Shown piece after piece: positions 4,621 to 5,352 of a stretch of 5,352 nt of DNA. The translations under genes were made by a program, and so were the position numbers. The DNA is taken from positions 1 through 5,352 of the forward strand of contig JAILLM010000121.1 in assembly GCA_024693165.1 (NCBI GenBank), given 5' to 3'. The notes beneath the pieces were generated by a model. The model had not been told where the DNA came from. It did not search any database and saw only the letters and a program-made list of their open reading frames with translations. The stretch comes from Bacilli bacterium. GTDB lineage: Bacteria > Bacillota_I > Bacilli_A > RF39 > UBA660. Position 1 is the stretch's first letter. Each line of letters opens with the position of its first letter.

Positions 4621-5352
4621 AATCTAATTGGTTTTATTTCGCCAATTCTTTGTTGTGATTCATCTACTGTATAAAATAATCTTTTTAATGAACAATATTT
4701 ATTAATGATCTCCGTACAAATATCATTCATATCTCTAGAATAATCTAGTTGGATATTTAATAGTTCCTTTAAATATTCATCATATTGTTTATGATCTTCG
4801 GGACTCATTATACCATTTAATTCAACAAAGCCTTCGTTTAATAAAGATAAATATACGTCATATATTCTATTTCTCGATTGCTTATATGTGTAAGAAAGCA
4901 TTTCTTGCATATTTTTATTAATTTGTTCGTACGCATCTTTTTTATCAACATCATCAGTAATTCTTTCTAAGATAGGGTGTAATTGTCTTCTTAAATAAAC
5001 AACTAATTCCTCTTTATTGCTAAATTCAGGATTATCTATTTTTTCTTGTTTATATAGTTTGTCTTTATAATTATCTACAAGAACTTTTGGTTTTTCACAT
5101 AATTCTTCTTTTAATAATGATTTATAGTCATCGTTTTCAATATATTTGATAGATATATGTAATAGATTATAAAGTAAATCTTGGAACTCATCTGGATTTT
5201 CAATCGATTCACCATATAGAATCTTTTCAATTCCGTTAATATAGTTTATTACTTCATTATAATAATAAGTATTAATTTCATATCTTTTAATTTCATCTTT
5301 GATATTTGATAGATCTATTCTTAAATTCTTTTCTAACGTTGATTTGTCATCA
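4596..5352 (-). CDS. Hypothetical helical protein, 5' part beyond the window (partial)
   Basis: I do not recognise this protein. The frame is open from the right edge to the TAA at 4598-4596, giving 251 complete codons without a stop, which is strong evidence for coding in DNA this AT-rich. The first Met in frame is at 4910. It has no Shine-Dalgarno (the upstream DNA reads AATAAAAAT), so the gene surely starts beyond 5352. The visible part is rich in K, E, L, I, Y and N with heptad-like stretches, suggesting an all-helical or coiled-coil cytosolic protein with no membrane segment. Landmarks counted from the edge are YLRRQLHPILERI (119-131), SYTYKQSRNRIYDVYLSLL (about 152-170) and a basic C-terminus, KIKSSR. 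It converges with the 4149-4580 gene and shares its terminator. Confidence 0.85.
   Translation of the reverse strand, partial: DDKSTLEKNLRIDLSNIKDEIKRYEINTYYYNEVINYINGIEKILYGESIENPDEFQDLLYNLLHISIKYIENDDYKSLLKEELCEKPKVLVDNYKDKLYKQEKIDNPEFSNKEELVVYLRRQLHPILERITDDVDKKDAYEQINKNMQEMLSYTYKQSRNRIYDVYLSLLNEGFVELNGIMSPEDHKQYDEYLKELLNIQLDYSRDMNDICTEIINKYCSLKRLFYTVDESQQRIGEIKPIRLNKIKSSR

Noticed and set aside
4596..4910. A complete 104-aa gene starting at the Met at 4910
   Set aside because: There is no Shine-Dalgarno, and the same frame is open for 147 more codons to the window edge. It is the C-terminal part of a longer gene.

Overview
The window reads as a piece of chromosome from a low-GC Gram-positive bacterium, probably an uncultured gut-type member of the Bacilli or a Mollicutes relative. 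The evidence is the very AT-rich DNA, the Bacilli-like 16S 5' end, a pgk-tpi gene pair, a DUF402 (YgaC/Ntdp-type) phosphatase, AGGAGG/AGGTGA ribosome binding sites and sigma-A-type promoters. All five Trp codons I checked are TGG, which argues against the mycoplasma code. The genus cannot be named from this stretch alone.

Layout, left to right. (1) Positions 1-136 are the 5' end of a 16S rRNA gene on the minus strand, cut by the window edge. (2) Positions 137-480 hold no protein gene. They carry the rRNA leader (two hairpins and a boxA-like site) and three tandem minus-strand promoters, all TTGAC(T/A)-N17 followed by a TGG extended -10. (3) Positions 481-2992 are a minus-strand operon, pgk-tpiA-ntdP-like, with its own promoter and a strong intrinsic terminator abutting the rRNA promoters. 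(4) Positions 2973-4004 hold a separately transcribed gene for a secreted or membrane-anchored lysozyme/glucosaminidase-like wall hydrolase. (5) Positions 3943-4148 are a divergent intergenic region with two opposing promoters, a direct repeat and a perfect inverted repeat. (6) Positions 4149-4580 hold a plus-strand gene of unknown function. It converges, through a shared bidirectional terminator, on (7) a minus-strand gene for a long helical protein of unknown function whose frame stays open to the right edge.

The pgk-tpi pair encodes two central glycolytic enzymes, and the third cistron is a predicted nucleoside tri-/diphosphatase, so the operon links lower glycolysis with nucleotide phosphate chemistry. 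Both glycolytic enzymes keep their main catalytic residues but differ from consensus at phosphate-contacting positions. All three minus-strand protein-coding transcription units end with the stop codon inside the terminator hairpin. I see no mobile element, CRISPR array, tRNA or clear sign of a defence system.
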